A stretch of DNA of 64,000 nt, from assembly GCF_023502325.1 (NCBI RefSeq), contig NZ_JAMFLZ010000004.1, positions 434,001 to 498,000 of the forward strand. The letters run 5' to 3'. Within the stretch, counting starts at the first letter, position 1. Each line of letters starts with the position of its first letter. The stretch is from Wocania_A spongiicola. Its GTDB lineage: Bacteria; Bacteroidota; Bacteroidia; Flavobacteriales; Flavobacteriaceae. Shown here piece by piece: positions 27,240 to 36,397 of the stretch. Below the pieces are notes generated by a model that saw only the letters and a list, made by a program, of their open reading frames with translations, had not been told where the DNA came from and did not search any database. The translations under genes and the position numbers were made by a program.

Positions 27240-28055
27240 TTAGTTAGAGTTTAACAGATTAGTAATTTCTTCAATATCTCTGTTCTCTATAATATGAACA
27301 TGCTCAAGATTGGTCATATCATTAAAAAGAACTACATTAATTTCATAATAATTTTCGGCAATATCTAATTTGAAATCTTTAACAACACCAATATGAATGT
27401 CTTTTGGGAAAATTGAAGAAAGCCCAGAAGTAACAATAGTGTCTCCTTCTTTAACTGGAGCTATTTTTTCAACATCTGTTAGTTGTACAATATTTGGAGA
27501 ATCCCCATTCCAAGTTAAAGACCCAAAATGATTTGTGTTTTTTAGTTGTGCACTAATATTACTTGTCGTATTTAAAATCGATATAACAGTTGAATAGTTG
27601 TTACTGGAGTTGTCTATTATCCCCAAAACACCTTTACTAGTTATAACTCCAAAATCTTCTTTAATGCTATCTTTTGTGCCTTTGTTGATTAGTAAAATAT
27701 TATCAGCTACAGAATAGCTATTTTTTATGATTTTAGCCGTATAAATTTTGTATAAGCCATTGTAAGTTATACTATCAGTGTAGGTTGAATCTATTGTGTT
27801 TTCAGAATTAAATAAAAGTGATTTTAAGCGATTGTTTTCTTCTGATAGAATTTGGTTTTGAGATTTTAAGCTTAAATACTCACTAATGTTATTAACAGAA
27901 TTGTAAATACCACCAGTTAAAAAATTGGCAGAATTTATAAACTTACTTTTATGATAAGAATGCGATTGTATTGTAAAAACAATAGATATAAAAAACAGTA
28001 ATAAGAATAACAGAAATGTTTTGTTTCTTATTATAAAATTTATAATCTGTTGCAT
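27240..28055 (-). CDS. mreC: Rod shape-determining protein MreC
   Basis: The 271-aa protein has one N-terminal membrane span (KTFLLFLLLFFISIVFTI), a coiled-coil (LSLKSQNQILSEENNRLKS, about 60-80), and then the beta-barrel MreC domain with NILLINKGTKDSIKEDFGVI, KGVLGII and VVTSGLSSIFPKDIHIGVV-like conserved segments (quoted in short). It links MreB filaments to periplasmic PBPs. Its start lies 23 bp after mreB's stop. Confidence 0.93.
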   Translation of the reverse strand: MQQIINFIIRNKTFLLFLLLFFISIVFTIQSHSYHKSKFINSANFLTGGIYNSVNNISEYLSLKSQNQILSEENNRLKSLLFNSENTIDSTYTDSITYNGLYKIYTAKIIKNSYSVADNILLINKGTKDSIKEDFGVITSKGVLGIIDNSSNNYSTVISILNTTSNISAQLKNTNHFGSLTWNGDSPNIVQLTDVEKIAPVKEGDTIVTSGLSSIFPKDIHIGVVKDFKLDIAENYYEINVVLFNDMTNLEHVHIIENRDIEEITNLLNSN

Positions 28056-28078
28056 GATTTAGGGACTATTTTATGCTT

Positions 28079-29107
28079 TTATTTAATCAAAACACTTTTG
28101 TATTTAGGTAAATTTTTAAGTGTAATACCAGTTCCTCTAACAACTGCTCTTAATGGATCTTCAGCAATGTAAACAGGAAGATCAGTTTTTTGAGATAAGC
28201 GTTTATCTAAACCACGTAACATAGAACCCCCGCCAGCTAAGTAAATACCAGTATTGTATATGTCGGCAGCTAATTCTGGAGGTGTTTGCGATAGTGTTTC
28301 CATAACGGCATCTTCAATACGTAAAATAGACTTGTCTAAAGCTTTTGCTATTTCTCTATAAGAGATAGAGACTTGTTTAGGCTTTCCAGTTAACAAATCA
28401 CGGCCTTGAACACTCATGTCTTCTGGAGGAAGATCTAAATCTTCTGTAGCGGCTCCAATTTGAATTTTTATTTTTTCTGCTGTGCGTTCTCCAACATAAA
28501 GGTTGTGCTGTGTACGCATATAGTAAACAATATCGTTTGTAAAAACATCACCTGCAATCTTAACCGATTTATCACAAACAATACCACCTAAAGCAATTAC
28601 TGCAATTTCGGTAGTACCACCACCTATATCAACCACCATATTACCTTTAGGCTGCATAATGTCTACACCTATACCAATAGCCGCAGCCATAGGCTCGTGT
28701 ATTAAATATACTTCTTTTCCGTTAACACGTTCTGCACTTTCTTTTACTGCACGCATTTCAACCTCAGTAATTCCAGAGGGTATACAAATAACCATACGTA
28801 ATGCAGGCGTAAAAAACTTCTTCTTTAATGCAGGTATATTTTTAATAAACATACTTATCATTTGTTCAGAAGCATCAAAATCAGCAATTACCCCATCTTT
28901 TAATGGGCGAATGGTTTTAATGTTTTCATGCGTTTTACCTTGCATTAAACTAGCTTGTTGACCAACGGCAATTATTTTCCCAGTAATTCTATCGCGCGCA
29001 ACTATCGATGGCGCATCAACAACAACTTTGTCGTTATGTATAATAAGTGTATTTGCAGTACCTAAATCTATTGCAATTTCTTCGGTTAGGAAGTCAAAAA
29101 AGCCCAT
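28079..29107 (-). CDS. mreB: Rod shape-determining actin-like protein MreB
   Basis: This 342-aa bacterial actin forms membrane-associated filaments that direct side-wall synthesis. Conserved segments are IDLGTANTLI (phosphate 1 loop), VVDIGGGTTEIAVI (phosphate 2), the EPMAAAIGIG connection, and IYLAGGGSMLRGLD (adenosine loop). It is the first gene of the operon mreB-mreC-mreD-mrdA-rodA and the most upstream gene before a 286-bp intergenic zone that holds a repeat. Confidence 0.97.
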   Translation of the reverse strand: MGFFDFLTEEIAIDLGTANTLIIHNDKVVVDAPSIVARDRITGKIIAVGQQASLMQGKTHENIKTIRPLKDGVIADFDASEQMISMFIKNIPALKKKFFTPALRMVICIPSGITEVEMRAVKESAERVNGKEVYLIHEPMAAAIGIGVDIMQPKGNMVVDIGGGTTEIAVIALGGIVCDKSVKIAGDVFTNDIVYYMRTQHNLYVGERTAEKIKIQIGAATEDLDLPPEDMSVQGRDLLTGKPKQVSISYREIAKALDKSILRIEDAVMETLSQTPPELAADIYNTGIYLAGGGSMLRGLDKRLSQKTDLPVYIAEDPLRAVVRGTGITLKNLPKYKSVLIK

Positions 29108-29266
29108 GTGCTATTAGTGGTTTTTAAAGGTTGTTAACTAATCTTGTAAATGTAATAAAAGTAAATAAATATATGAGTTTTTAAAGCGCTCAAAATTCAA
29201 TTTAACAATCCAGACTTACACTTATACGTTTTTCATCGATATTTAGACTATCAATTTATTAATTAT

Positions 29267-29373
29267 GGCGTTTCCTAAAGGTCGGGCTTTCACTACTCGC
29301 TTCCTCCTACGTCGGCGAGCTCAAACAATTAGCCTGCGGTGAGCGCAGTCGAACCGTTCAATCCCTAACGCAA
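29267..29373 (+). repeat. Intergenic flavobacterial repeat, copy 1
   Basis: Begins GGCGTTTCCTAAAGGTCGGG and ends AATCCCTAACGCAA. Its two ends and its GTCGGGCTTTC block match, on the opposite strand, a second diverged copy at 58921-59007. The middle also contains GAGCGCAGTCGAA (29341-29353), a fragment of the palindromic repeat seen at 36398-36454. The rest of the 29108-29393 spacer shows nothing I can name apart from sequence that must carry the mreB promoter. Confidence 0.6.
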
Positions 29374-29393
29374 CAATTTGCTATCGTTCTTGT

Positions 29394-30926
29394 TTAATGC
29401 TTAAAATGGCGAGTACCAGTCATTACCATGGCCACATTATTATCATTACAATAATCAATACTTAATTGATCTTTTATTGAGCCTCCTGGTTGAATAACGG
29501 AAGTAATACCAGCATTTTTGGCAATTTCTACACAGTCAGGAAACGGAAAAAAAGCATCACTTGCCATGGCGGCACCACTTAAGTCAAAGTTAAACGATTG
29601 TGCTTTGTGTATTGCTTGTTGTAATGCATCAACACGACTAGTTTGCCCAGTTCCACTTGCACATAATTGTTTGCCTTTTACTAAAACAATGGTGTTTGAT
29701 TTAGTGTGCTTACAAATTTTTGAAGCAAACAGTAAATCTTCAATTTGAGCATCTGTAGGGGCTATGTTGGTTGCTGTTTTTAAATCTTCAGCTTTGTCAG
29801 TAATATTGTTTCTATCTTGAACTAAAACACCATTTAAACAACTTCTTACATTGGTTTTAGGCATTTCAATATCATGAATAACTAACAAAATTCTATTCTT
29901 CTTCCCTTTTAAAATACTCAAGGCTTCAGGCGAAAAAGAAGGTGCGATAACAACCTCACAGAATAATTTATGAATTTCTTCAGCGGTAGCTAAATCAATT
30001 TCTTTGTTGCTTATTAACACTCCTCCAAAAGCAGAAACAGGGTCTCCTGCTAAAGCGTCAACATAGGCTTGGTGTAAAGTGTTACGTTGAGCCAAACCAC
30101 ATGCGTTATTGTGTTTTAATATGGCGAATGTAGGGGCATCATTTTTAAACTCTAACATCAAATTTACAGCAGCGTCAACATCTAAAAGGTTGTTGTAACT
30201 TAATTCCTTTCCATGAAGTTTGGTAAATAAATCATCAAAATTCCCAAAGAAAAAACCTCTTTGGTGAGGGTTTTCTCCGTAGCGTAAAACCTTTCCGTTG
30301 GTTTCGCTAATTTTTAAAGCTGCTTCATCATGGTTTTTATTAAAGTAGTTAAAAATAGCAGTATCGTAATGCGATGATACATTAAATGCTTTTCCAGCAA
30401 AACGTTTTCTATCAGCCTCAGTAAGTATACCATTATTTTTAGAGATTAATTCTAAAAATTCAGCATAATCATCAACCGATGACACACAAATCACATCTGC
30501 ATAATTTTTTGCTGCAGCACGAATTAATGAAATACCACCTATGTCAATTTTTTCAATAATATCTTGCTCGCTTGCACCTGAAGCTACTGTTTTTTCAAAC
30601 GGATATAAATCTACAATAACTACATCAATTTGAGGAATTTCGTATTCAGCTAATTCAGCAACATCACCATCATGGTTTTGACGATTTAAAATACCACCAA
30701 AAACTTTAGGATGTAATGTTTTTACACGACCACCAAGAATGGAAGGATACGATGTAACATCCTCAACAGGAACAACATTTATTCCTAAATCGTTAATAAA
30801 CTTTTGAGTGCCTCCGGTAGAATATATGGTTACACCTTGTTCGTTTAGTTTTTTAACAATTGGTGCTAATCCATCTTTACTAAATACAGAAATTAGTGCA
30901 GATTTAATTGTTTTTTCGTTGCTCAT
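29394..30926 (-). CDS. purH: Bifunctional AICAR transformylase/IMP cyclohydrolase
   Basis: This enzyme catalyses the last two steps of IMP synthesis, formylating AICAR with 10-formyl-THF and then closing the ring. ATG 30926 (MSNEKTIKSALISVFSKDG) gives 510 aa and the usual start; an upstream ATG at 30953 would add 9 residues without conservation. The N-terminal MGS-like cyclohydrolase domain has STGGTQKFI and the ILGGRVKTLHPKV motif. The C-terminal transformylase domain has KHNNACGLA (catalytic Lys-His) and SDAFFPFPDCVE. It stands alone, head-on to nothing; the spacer upstream contains a weak hairpin only. Confidence 0.96.
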   Translation of the reverse strand: MSNEKTIKSALISVFSKDGLAPIVKKLNEQGVTIYSTGGTQKFINDLGINVVPVEDVTSYPSILGGRVKTLHPKVFGGILNRQNHDGDVAELAEYEIPQIDVVIVDLYPFEKTVASGASEQDIIEKIDIGGISLIRAAAKNYADVICVSSVDDYAEFLELISKNNGILTEADRKRFAGKAFNVSSHYDTAIFNYFNKNHDEAALKISETNGKVLRYGENPHQRGFFFGNFDDLFTKLHGKELSYNNLLDVDAAVNLMLEFKNDAPTFAILKHNNACGLAQRNTLHQAYVDALAGDPVSAFGGVLISNKEIDLATAEEIHKLFCEVVIAPSFSPEALSILKGKKNRILLVIHDIEMPKTNVRSCLNGVLVQDRNNITDKAEDLKTATNIAPTDAQIEDLLFASKICKHTKSNTIVLVKGKQLCASGTGQTSRVDALQQAIHKAQSFNFDLSGAAMASDAFFPFPDCVEIAKNAGITSVIQPGGSIKDQLSIDYCNDNNVAMVMTGTRHFKH

Positions 30927-31099
30927 TTTAGTGTGTTGTGTGTTAAAGCGCAAAAGTAGTTATTTCAGTTAAAAAAAAAGGCTGGATAAGACTAAAAAAC
31001 GAGGCCTTTTTTCAACTAAATAAAGAAGTTGTTAACAGTTGTGCCAAATTCTAAAATTGAGAGAAAAACCAAATTCTAAAATAGTAGTATTTTTACTTT

Positions 31100-31354
31100 A
31101 TGAAAGTTAAGCCTAAGAGAACGTTTGGTTGGTATTTTATTAGAGTTTTAATTCTAACTTCAATTTTTCTTTTTTTCTATTTTAGTTTTGTTAAAGAGCA
31201 TACATGGAGTCTTAATAAAACTGTAGGTTGGGCTTGGGATATTACAAATATTAATTTTTGGCTTGGGATTGTTTTTACAATAACTTTATTTCTATTTATT
31301 GTTGTCTTAATTTCTTTTCTGCTTAAGAAGCTAATTGACGTTTTTGCTAAATAA
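31100..31354 (+). CDS. Small two-span membrane protein, unknown
   Basis: This 84-aa protein has a basic N-terminus (MKVKPKRTFGWYF), two hydrophobic helices (about 14-30 and 53-77) and a short C-terminal basic/hydrophobic tail (LLKKLIDVFAK). No family is recognised. It ends 11 bp before the convergent GAF-domain gene's stop and is unlinked to other genes. The reading frame is clean and its codon use looks like its neighbours, so it is probably real. Confidence 0.55.
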   Translation: MKVKPKRTFGWYFIRVLILTSIFLFFYFSFVKEHTWSLNKTVGWAWDITNINFWLGIVFTITLFLFIVVLISFLLKKLIDVFAK

Positions 31355-31365
31355 ATAGAACCTAC

Positions 31366-31821
31366 TTAAATAATTGCCGCAACCTTCTCGCAAACAAACT
31401 CTAAAAATCGTTCATCTTTCTCTGTAAAAGGATCTGGAGTATTCGAGTCTATATCTATTTGTCCAATATTTTTTCCATTCACAAAAATAGGCACTACAAT
31501 TTCTGCTTTGACAGTAATACTACAGGCAATATAATTGTCTTGAGCGGCAACATCTGGTACCACAAAATTTTCGTTACTTACAGCTACTTGTCCGCAAATA
31601 CCTTTTCCAAACGGTATAATAGTATGGTCTGTTGGTTCTCCAACATAAGGGCCTAAATGCAATTCTTTTTTATCGCCATTAGCAAAATAAAAACCCACCC
31701 AATTGTAATAATTAATGTTTGTTTCTAACAATTGACAGATAGATAATAAACGTTCTTCAGTAGTTTTTGTAGAATCAGAAATAATGGTTTCTACTTGAGG
31801 TTTTAGTAATTCAAAAGGCAT
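31366..31821 (-). CDS. GAF-domain protein, free methionine-(R)-sulfoxide reductase-like
   Basis: ATG 31821 (MPFELLKPQVETIIS) gives a 151-aa protein that is all GAF domain; in-frame codons up to 31956 would run under the xrtF start and are unlikely to be coding. The fRMsr pattern is clear: NYYNWVGFYF, GKGICGQV (C76), NYIACS (C100), and IGQIDIDS. C76 and C100 have the 24-residue spacing of E. coli MsrC Cys94 and Cys118, but the third, Cys84 equivalent, is His66. It may reduce free Met-R-sulfoxide with an altered disulfide relay, or act only as a sensor. It is divergent from xrtF. Confidence 0.8.
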   Translation of the reverse strand: MPFELLKPQVETIISDSTKTTEERLLSICQLLETNINYYNWVGFYFANGDKKELHLGPYVGEPTDHTIIPFGKGICGQVAVSNENFVVPDVAAQDNYIACSITVKAEIVVPIFVNGKNIGQIDIDSNTPDPFTEKDERFLEFVCEKVAAII

Positions 31822-31906
31822 AAATTCAAAAGTTTTGGTAAAAGTATTTAAAAAGGTGTAAATTCGATATTTAGTTTCAGATAATTTTAACTTTAAACGT
31901 ATTTTT

Positions 31907-32458
31907 TTGCAAGAACTTTTTGTTAAATATAAATTGGTTATAAAGTTTATACTCACATTTTTAATTGTGTATGTAGGCTTTTCAACTTTATATCATTTTT
32001 ACTTAGAGTTTTCTGAAGGATCTAAATTCTACCCAGATTATTTAACACATTTGGTTGCAAAACAAACAGATGTTTTATTAAACGGTTTTGGGTATGATAC
32101 ACAAATGTTTCCACATCCTGAAGAGGCTTCGATAAAAGTTATTTTAAATGGCAAATATTTGGCTAGAGTTATAGAGGGGTGTAATTCGGTAAGTGTTATT
32201 ATTTTGTTTATGTCGTTCATTATTGCTTTTTCAGGAAAACTTAAAACTACCTTATTTTTTATTTTATCTGGGAGTGTTTTAATTTATGCCGCAAATTTAA
32301 TACGAATTGCTTTATTCACTATAGCATTATACCATTATCCAGAAAGACAAGCTGTTTTACACGATATAGTTTTTCCTGCGGTTATTTATGGCTTTGTTTT
32401 TTTATTATGGATTTTTTGGGTGAATCGTTTTTCAAACTTAAAAACTGCCCATGAGTAA
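31907..32458 (+). CDS. xrtF: Exosortase family protein XrtF
   Basis: This 183-aa membrane protein starts at TTG 31907; the next Met codons fall within the conserved body. Several hydrophobic spans are present. The exosortase triad is in place: Cys92 in EGCNSVSVIILF, Arg133 in AANLIRIALF, and His152 in VLHDIVFPAVI. Exosortases cleave C-terminal sorting signals of exported proteins, transferring them to the cell surface. XrtF is the Flavobacteria-type member. It overlaps the next gene by 8 bp. No obvious substrate with a sorting tail is encoded in the window. Confidence 0.9.
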   Translation: MQELFVKYKLVIKFILTFLIVYVGFSTLYHFYLEFSEGSKFYPDYLTHLVAKQTDVLLNGFGYDTQMFPHPEEASIKVILNGKYLARVIEGCNSVSVIILFMSFIIAFSGKLKTTLFFILSGSVLIYAANLIRIALFTIALYHYPERQAVLHDIVFPAVIYGFVFLLWIFWVNRFSNLKTAHE

Positions 32459-32879
32459 GTTTACTAAATACGTATTGCTTTTTATACTTTTTGGGCTGTT
32501 AATTTTAATACGTTTTTTTGAAAATGAATTATTTTACGACCCTTATTTAGAGTTTTTTAAAAACGATTATTTATATACAGATAGTCCAAAAGTTGAGGTG
32601 TTTAAATTGACTATATATACAGTTTTAAGATATGCTATAAATACTGCTATTTCTTTAGCTGTTTTATTTGTATTTTTTAAAGATAAAAGCATTATTAAGT
32701 TTTCTGGTTTTATTTACATAATTGCTTTTGTTTTATTGATTTCAGGCTACATGTACTTTGTTTTAAACCCAAAACAAGAGACATATTATCTTTTTTTTAA
32801 TCTCCGTCGCTTTTTAATTCAACCTATAATTTTAATCTTGTTACTACCAGCATTTTACTATCATAAACTAAAAAAATAA
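32451..32879 (+). CDS. Exosortase F system-associated membrane protein
   Basis: The product is 142 aa with about four membrane helices (YVLLFILFGLLILIRFF, AINTAISLAVLFVFF, GFIYIIAFVLLISGYMYFV, FLIQPIILILLLPAFYY). It contains the acidic FFENELFYDPYLEFF segment typical of the protein that always follows xrtF in flavobacteria. Its ATG lies inside the xrtF coding end. Its role in the sorting system is not known; a structural partner of XrtF is the natural guess. Confidence 0.85.
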   Translation: MSKFTKYVLLFILFGLLILIRFFENELFYDPYLEFFKNDYLYTDSPKVEVFKLTIYTVLRYAINTAISLAVLFVFFKDKSIIKFSGFIYIIAFVLLISGYMYFVLNPKQETYYLFFNLRRFLIQPIILILLLPAFYYHKLKK

Positions 32880-32936
32880 CTGTTAATCATTTTATAAAAT
32901 AGGAGGATTGATTTTAAGTTTTTGTATTTTTGCTAT

Positions 32937-33338
32937 GTGATAAAACTATTTTTTCATAAAACCTTTTCAGTGCTGCTTACACTTTTAGTGTTGTTTTCAA
33001 CAGTGTCTTTTACTATAGAAAAACACTATTGTGGTGATGTTTTGGTTGATGTTTCTGTTTTTGTTGAAGCAGAGAAATGTGAAATGGAAGCTTTAGAGAT
33101 ATTACAAAAGAAAACATGCTGCAAAGACGAAATTAATGTTATTCAAGGTCAAGATGAGTTAAAATTTTCTTCGTTTGACGATTTAGAATTTGAACAACAG
33201 CTGTTTTTAGCGTCATTTATTTATTCTTATGTTAATTTTTTTGAAGGCTTATCCCAGCAAATAGTTCCTCATAAAAACTATTCTCCACCTAATCTGGTTA
33301 GAGATATACAAGTGCTTAATGATACTTTCCTAATTTGA
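32937..33338 (+). CDS. HYC_CC_PP family exported protein
   Basis: The signal segment (FSVLLTLLVLFSTVSFTI) is followed by the three short motifs that name the family: HYC (in EKHYCGD), CC (in KKTCCKDE) and PP (in NYSPPNL). GTG 32937 (MIKLFFHKTF, 133 aa) is preferred; an in-frame TTG at 32922 is possible but sits across a TATTTTTG -7-like box (32925-32932). Pairs of cysteines in an exported protein, and the two metal-domain genes plus TonB receptor that follow, suggest metal (probably copper-type) or thiol handling in the periplasm. The molecular role is unknown. Confidence 0.8.
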   Translation: MIKLFFHKTFSVLLTLLVLFSTVSFTIEKHYCGDVLVDVSVFVEAEKCEMEALEILQKKTCCKDEINVIQGQDELKFSSFDDLEFEQQLFLASFIYSYVNFFEGLSQQIVPHKNYSPPNLVRDIQVLNDTFLI

Positions 33339-33407
33339 TTTTATAAATGTTTATTATTTCCGCTTTAGCGAAAATTTAAAATTATTTATTTAATCAAATA
33401 CAAAATC

Positions 33408-34136
33408 ATGATACATACATATACAGTTACAGGTATGACTTGTAATGGTTGTAAAACTTCGGTTGAAGACAAACTGAATGCTTTAAAACAGGTTGTAAAT
33501 GCTAAAGTAAGTCTTGAAAAAAGTGAAGTAACTATTGAAATGTCTCAACATATTTTAATAGAATCTTTACAAAAGGCTTTATCTAATAAATACACTATTT
33601 CTGAAAAACAAGAAGCAAATGTTTTTGCTTCTTCCATAATAGAAGAGGATAAAAAAAGTGATTTGCAACAGCTTTTTCCTTTATTTTTAATCTTTGCTTT
33701 TATAATAGGAGCATCTATTTTATTGAATTATAACCCTTGGAATACCAATGGTTTTATGCTCGATTTTATGGGGTTGTTTTATGTTGTTTTTAGTTTCTTT
33801 AAGTTTTTAGATTTAAAAGGATTTCCAGAGTCTTTTAAAATGTACGACCCTTTAGCTAAGGTGATTCCTGCTTATGGTTGGTTATATCCGTTTATTGAGT
33901 TGGCGTTGGGTTTACTTTTTTTAATGCGTATACAAATTTCTATAGCATTAATTATCACTTTAATCATTTTGGGTCTTACAACTATTGGGGTTTCAAAAAC
34001 ACTTTTAAGTAAAAAAACTATTCGATGTGCTTGCCTCGGTACGGCTTTAAAATTACCAATGACGAAAGCCACATTTATAGAAAACAGCATTATGATTGTT
34101 ATGGCTGTTATCATGCTGTTAAAAACCTACAATTAA
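33408..34136 (+). CDS. HMA domain fused to MauE/DoxX-type membrane domain
   Basis: In this 242-aa protein, residues 1-67 form a heavy-metal-associated domain with GMTCNGC (C12, C15), the site that in MerP/Atx1-type proteins binds soft metals. The rest has about four to five membrane helices of the MauE type, with a Cys pair CAC at 207-209 near the C-terminus. The topology suggests a membrane protein that carries metal or electrons across or along the inner membrane. It is 3 bp before the TonB receptor gene, so the two should be co-made. A fusion of this kind in a TonB receptor locus points to a transport or sensing relay. Confidence 0.85.
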   Translation: MIHTYTVTGMTCNGCKTSVEDKLNALKQVVNAKVSLEKSEVTIEMSQHILIESLQKALSNKYTISEKQEANVFASSIIEEDKKSDLQQLFPLFLIFAFIIGASILLNYNPWNTNGFMLDFMGLFYVVFSFFKFLDLKGFPESFKMYDPLAKVIPAYGWLYPFIELALGLLFLMRIQISIALIITLIILGLTTIGVSKTLLSKKTIRCACLGTALKLPMTKATFIENSIMIVMAVIMLLKTYN

Positions 34137-34139
34137 AAA

Positions 34140-36389
34140 ATGAAACATTTAATATATATAATATTTATATTGCCTTTATTAAGCTTTTCGCAAGACAAGA
34201 TTAGCGGAATGATTATGGAGGCTAATGAAAAAAATGAGCATATAGGATTAGCTGGTGCTAATGTATATTGGCTCGATACTTCTGTTGGAACAGTAACAGA
34301 TATTGATGGAAAATTCACAATTCCATATAAAAAAGAATATACTAAACTGGTAATTAGTTATGTTGGTTTTAAAACCGATACAATTACTGTAAATGAACCA
34401 AAAATGGTACATTACTGGTTGCAGCCAACAGATAATTTAGATGCTGTAACAGTAACTTCTAGAAAGCAAGCGACTGCCAAATCGTATTTGCAAGCAACAA
34501 ATACATTTACTGTAAGTAGTGACGAATTGCTAAAAGCGGCTTGTTGTAATTTATCTGAAAGTTTTGAAACCAACCCATCTATCGATGTTAATTTTGCTGA
34601 TGCAGTTACAGGTACTCAACAAATAAAAATGTTAGGTTTAACAAGTCCGTACATTTTAATTGCTACTGAAAACATACCATCTATTCGTGGTGCATCCCAA
34701 GCTTTTGGAATGAGTTTTATACCAGGGACATGGGTAGAAAGTATTCAAATTACTAAAGGAGCTGGAAGCGTAGTTAATGGTTTTGAAAGTATTGCAGGAC
34801 AAATAAACGCAGAACTTGTAAAGCCAACTACAGATGATAAATTATTTGTAAACGTTTATGCTAATGCTAATGGACGTTTTGAATTAAATACGCATATAAA
34901 TACGGTAGTAAGCGATAAATGGAGTGCGGGTTTGTATTTACATGGTAATACGCATCAAGTTAATCATGACGTGAATGACGATAATTTTTTAGATATGCCA
35001 TTATATAATCAGATAAATGTAATGAACCGATGGCAATACATCGATACCGAAAAAGGTTTTGTGAGCTTTATAAATCTAAAAATTTTAGATGATGAAAAGC
35101 AGACGGGACAAGTTAATTTTAATCCAAAAACAGACAGAGGAACAACCAATGCTTGGGGAAGCGAAATTAATACCCGCCGGTATGAAGTATCAACAAAATT
35201 TGGTTATGTGAATCCAGAAATCCCTTGGCAAAGTATTGGAGTGCAAACAGCGTTTAGTAGCCATAAACAAGATTCGTATTATGGGTTAAATCAATATGAT
35301 ATTAAACACAATAGTTTATATGCTAACGCAATTTATAATTCTATTATTAGCGACTCTAGGCACAAAATTAAAACAGGATTAAGTTATACATATGATCATT
35401 ACGATGAATTGGTAAATGCACAAACGTTAAGTTCAAATTACGAAAGAACCGAACATTCAATTGGTGCCTTTTTTGAATATAATTTTGATAACCTCGATAA
35501 GTTAAATTTAACTGCAGGTGTTCGAGTAGATAATCATAATTTATTAGGCACTTTTGTTACACCTCGAGTTCATGCACGATATACACCATGGGAGAAATCA
35601 GCTTTAAGAGCTTCTTTTGGCCGAGGAAAAAGAAGTGCTAATATTTTTGCCGAAAATCAAAGTATATTTTCTACCTCAAGAGCTATAAATATTTTAGACA
35701 CAAATGGAGATATTTACGGATTAGACCCAGAAATTGCATGGAATTATGGGGTGTCTTTTTTACAAGGATTTAATCTTTTTGGAAGAAAAGCTGATATTAC
35801 CTTAGATTATTATAAAACTGATTTTAAAAATCAAGTTGTTATAGATTTTGAAAACCCACAAGAAGTAAATTTCTATAATTTGGAGGGTAAAAGTTATGCG
35901 AATAGCTTTCAGGTGGAACTGAATTATAATGTATTTGAACATTTCGATTTGCGAATGGCTTATAAATATTACGATGTAAAAACTGATTATAACTCGGGTA
36001 AATTATCAAAACCATTAGTGCCAACAAATCGTTTGTTTGCTAATGCATCGTACGAAACGCGTAAGCACGAAAATGGTGCTCAATGGAAATTTGACGCAAC
36101 TTATAATTGGTTAGGAGAGCAGCGGTTCTCATCAACAGTAGGAAACCCAGTTCAATATCAATTACCTGAAAACACTCCAACACTTGGCACGTTAAATGCT
36201 CAAGTAACTAAAGTATTTTCTCCAAAATTTGAAGTATATTTAGGTGGAGAAAATATAACAAATGTAAGGCAGGATAATCCTATTTTAGGAGCAAATGATC
36301 CTTTTGGTTCAAATTTTGATACGACCTTTGTATATGGCCCAATTTTTGGAGCAAGTTATTATGCTGGATTACGATTTAAAATAAAATAA
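34140..36389 (+). CDS. TonB-dependent outer membrane receptor (metal cluster)
   Basis: This 749-aa protein has a signal peptide (LIYIIFILPLLSFSQ), a carboxypeptidase-regulatory-like domain (about 20-95, VYWLDTSVGTVTDIDGKF), a plug (about 100-230) and a 22-strand-type barrel ending in the aromatic strand ASYYAGLRFKIK. The plug has DAVTVTSRKQ and, unusually, a vicinal Cys pair at 135-136 (LLKAACCNLSESF). The neighbours (HYC_CC_PP, HMA-MauE, secreted HMA) suggest a metal ion or metal chelate as substrate; copper is the first candidate. Energy would come from TonB-ExbBD encoded elsewhere. Confidence 0.9.
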   Translation: MKHLIYIIFILPLLSFSQDKISGMIMEANEKNEHIGLAGANVYWLDTSVGTVTDIDGKFTIPYKKEYTKLVISYVGFKTDTITVNEPKMVHYWLQPTDNLDAVTVTSRKQATAKSYLQATNTFTVSSDELLKAACCNLSESFETNPSIDVNFADAVTGTQQIKMLGLTSPYILIATENIPSIRGASQAFGMSFIPGTWVESIQITKGAGSVVNGFESIAGQINAELVKPTTDDKLFVNVYANANGRFELNTHINTVVSDKWSAGLYLHGNTHQVNHDVNDDNFLDMPLYNQINVMNRWQYIDTEKGFVSFINLKILDDEKQTGQVNFNPKTDRGTTNAWGSEINTRRYEVSTKFGYVNPEIPWQSIGVQTAFSSHKQDSYYGLNQYDIKHNSLYANAIYNSIISDSRHKIKTGLSYTYDHYDELVNAQTLSSNYERTEHSIGAFFEYNFDNLDKLNLTAGVRVDNHNLLGTFVTPRVHARYTPWEKSALRASFGRGKRSANIFAENQSIFSTSRAINILDTNGDIYGLDPEIAWNYGVSFLQGFNLFGRKADITLDYYKTDFKNQVVIDFENPQEVNFYNLEGKSYANSFQVELNYNVFEHFDLRMAYKYYDVKTDYNSGKLSKPLVPTNRLFANASYETRKHENGAQWKFDATYNWLGEQRFSSTVGNPVQYQLPENTPTLGTLNAQVTKVFSPKFEVYLGGENITNVRQDNPILGANDPFGSNFDTTFVYGPIFGASYYAGLRFKIK

Positions 36390-36397
36390 AAGTAAAT

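Noticed and set aside
30971..31012. AAAAAGGC...GCCTTTTT hairpin upstream of purH as a riboswitch or terminator
   Set aside because: The loop is long and A-rich and there is no further structure; it is not placed after a gene on that strand.
31822..31956. Longer N-terminus of the GAF-domain gene
   Set aside because: The extra 45 residues lack conservation and would overlap the divergent xrtF start region.
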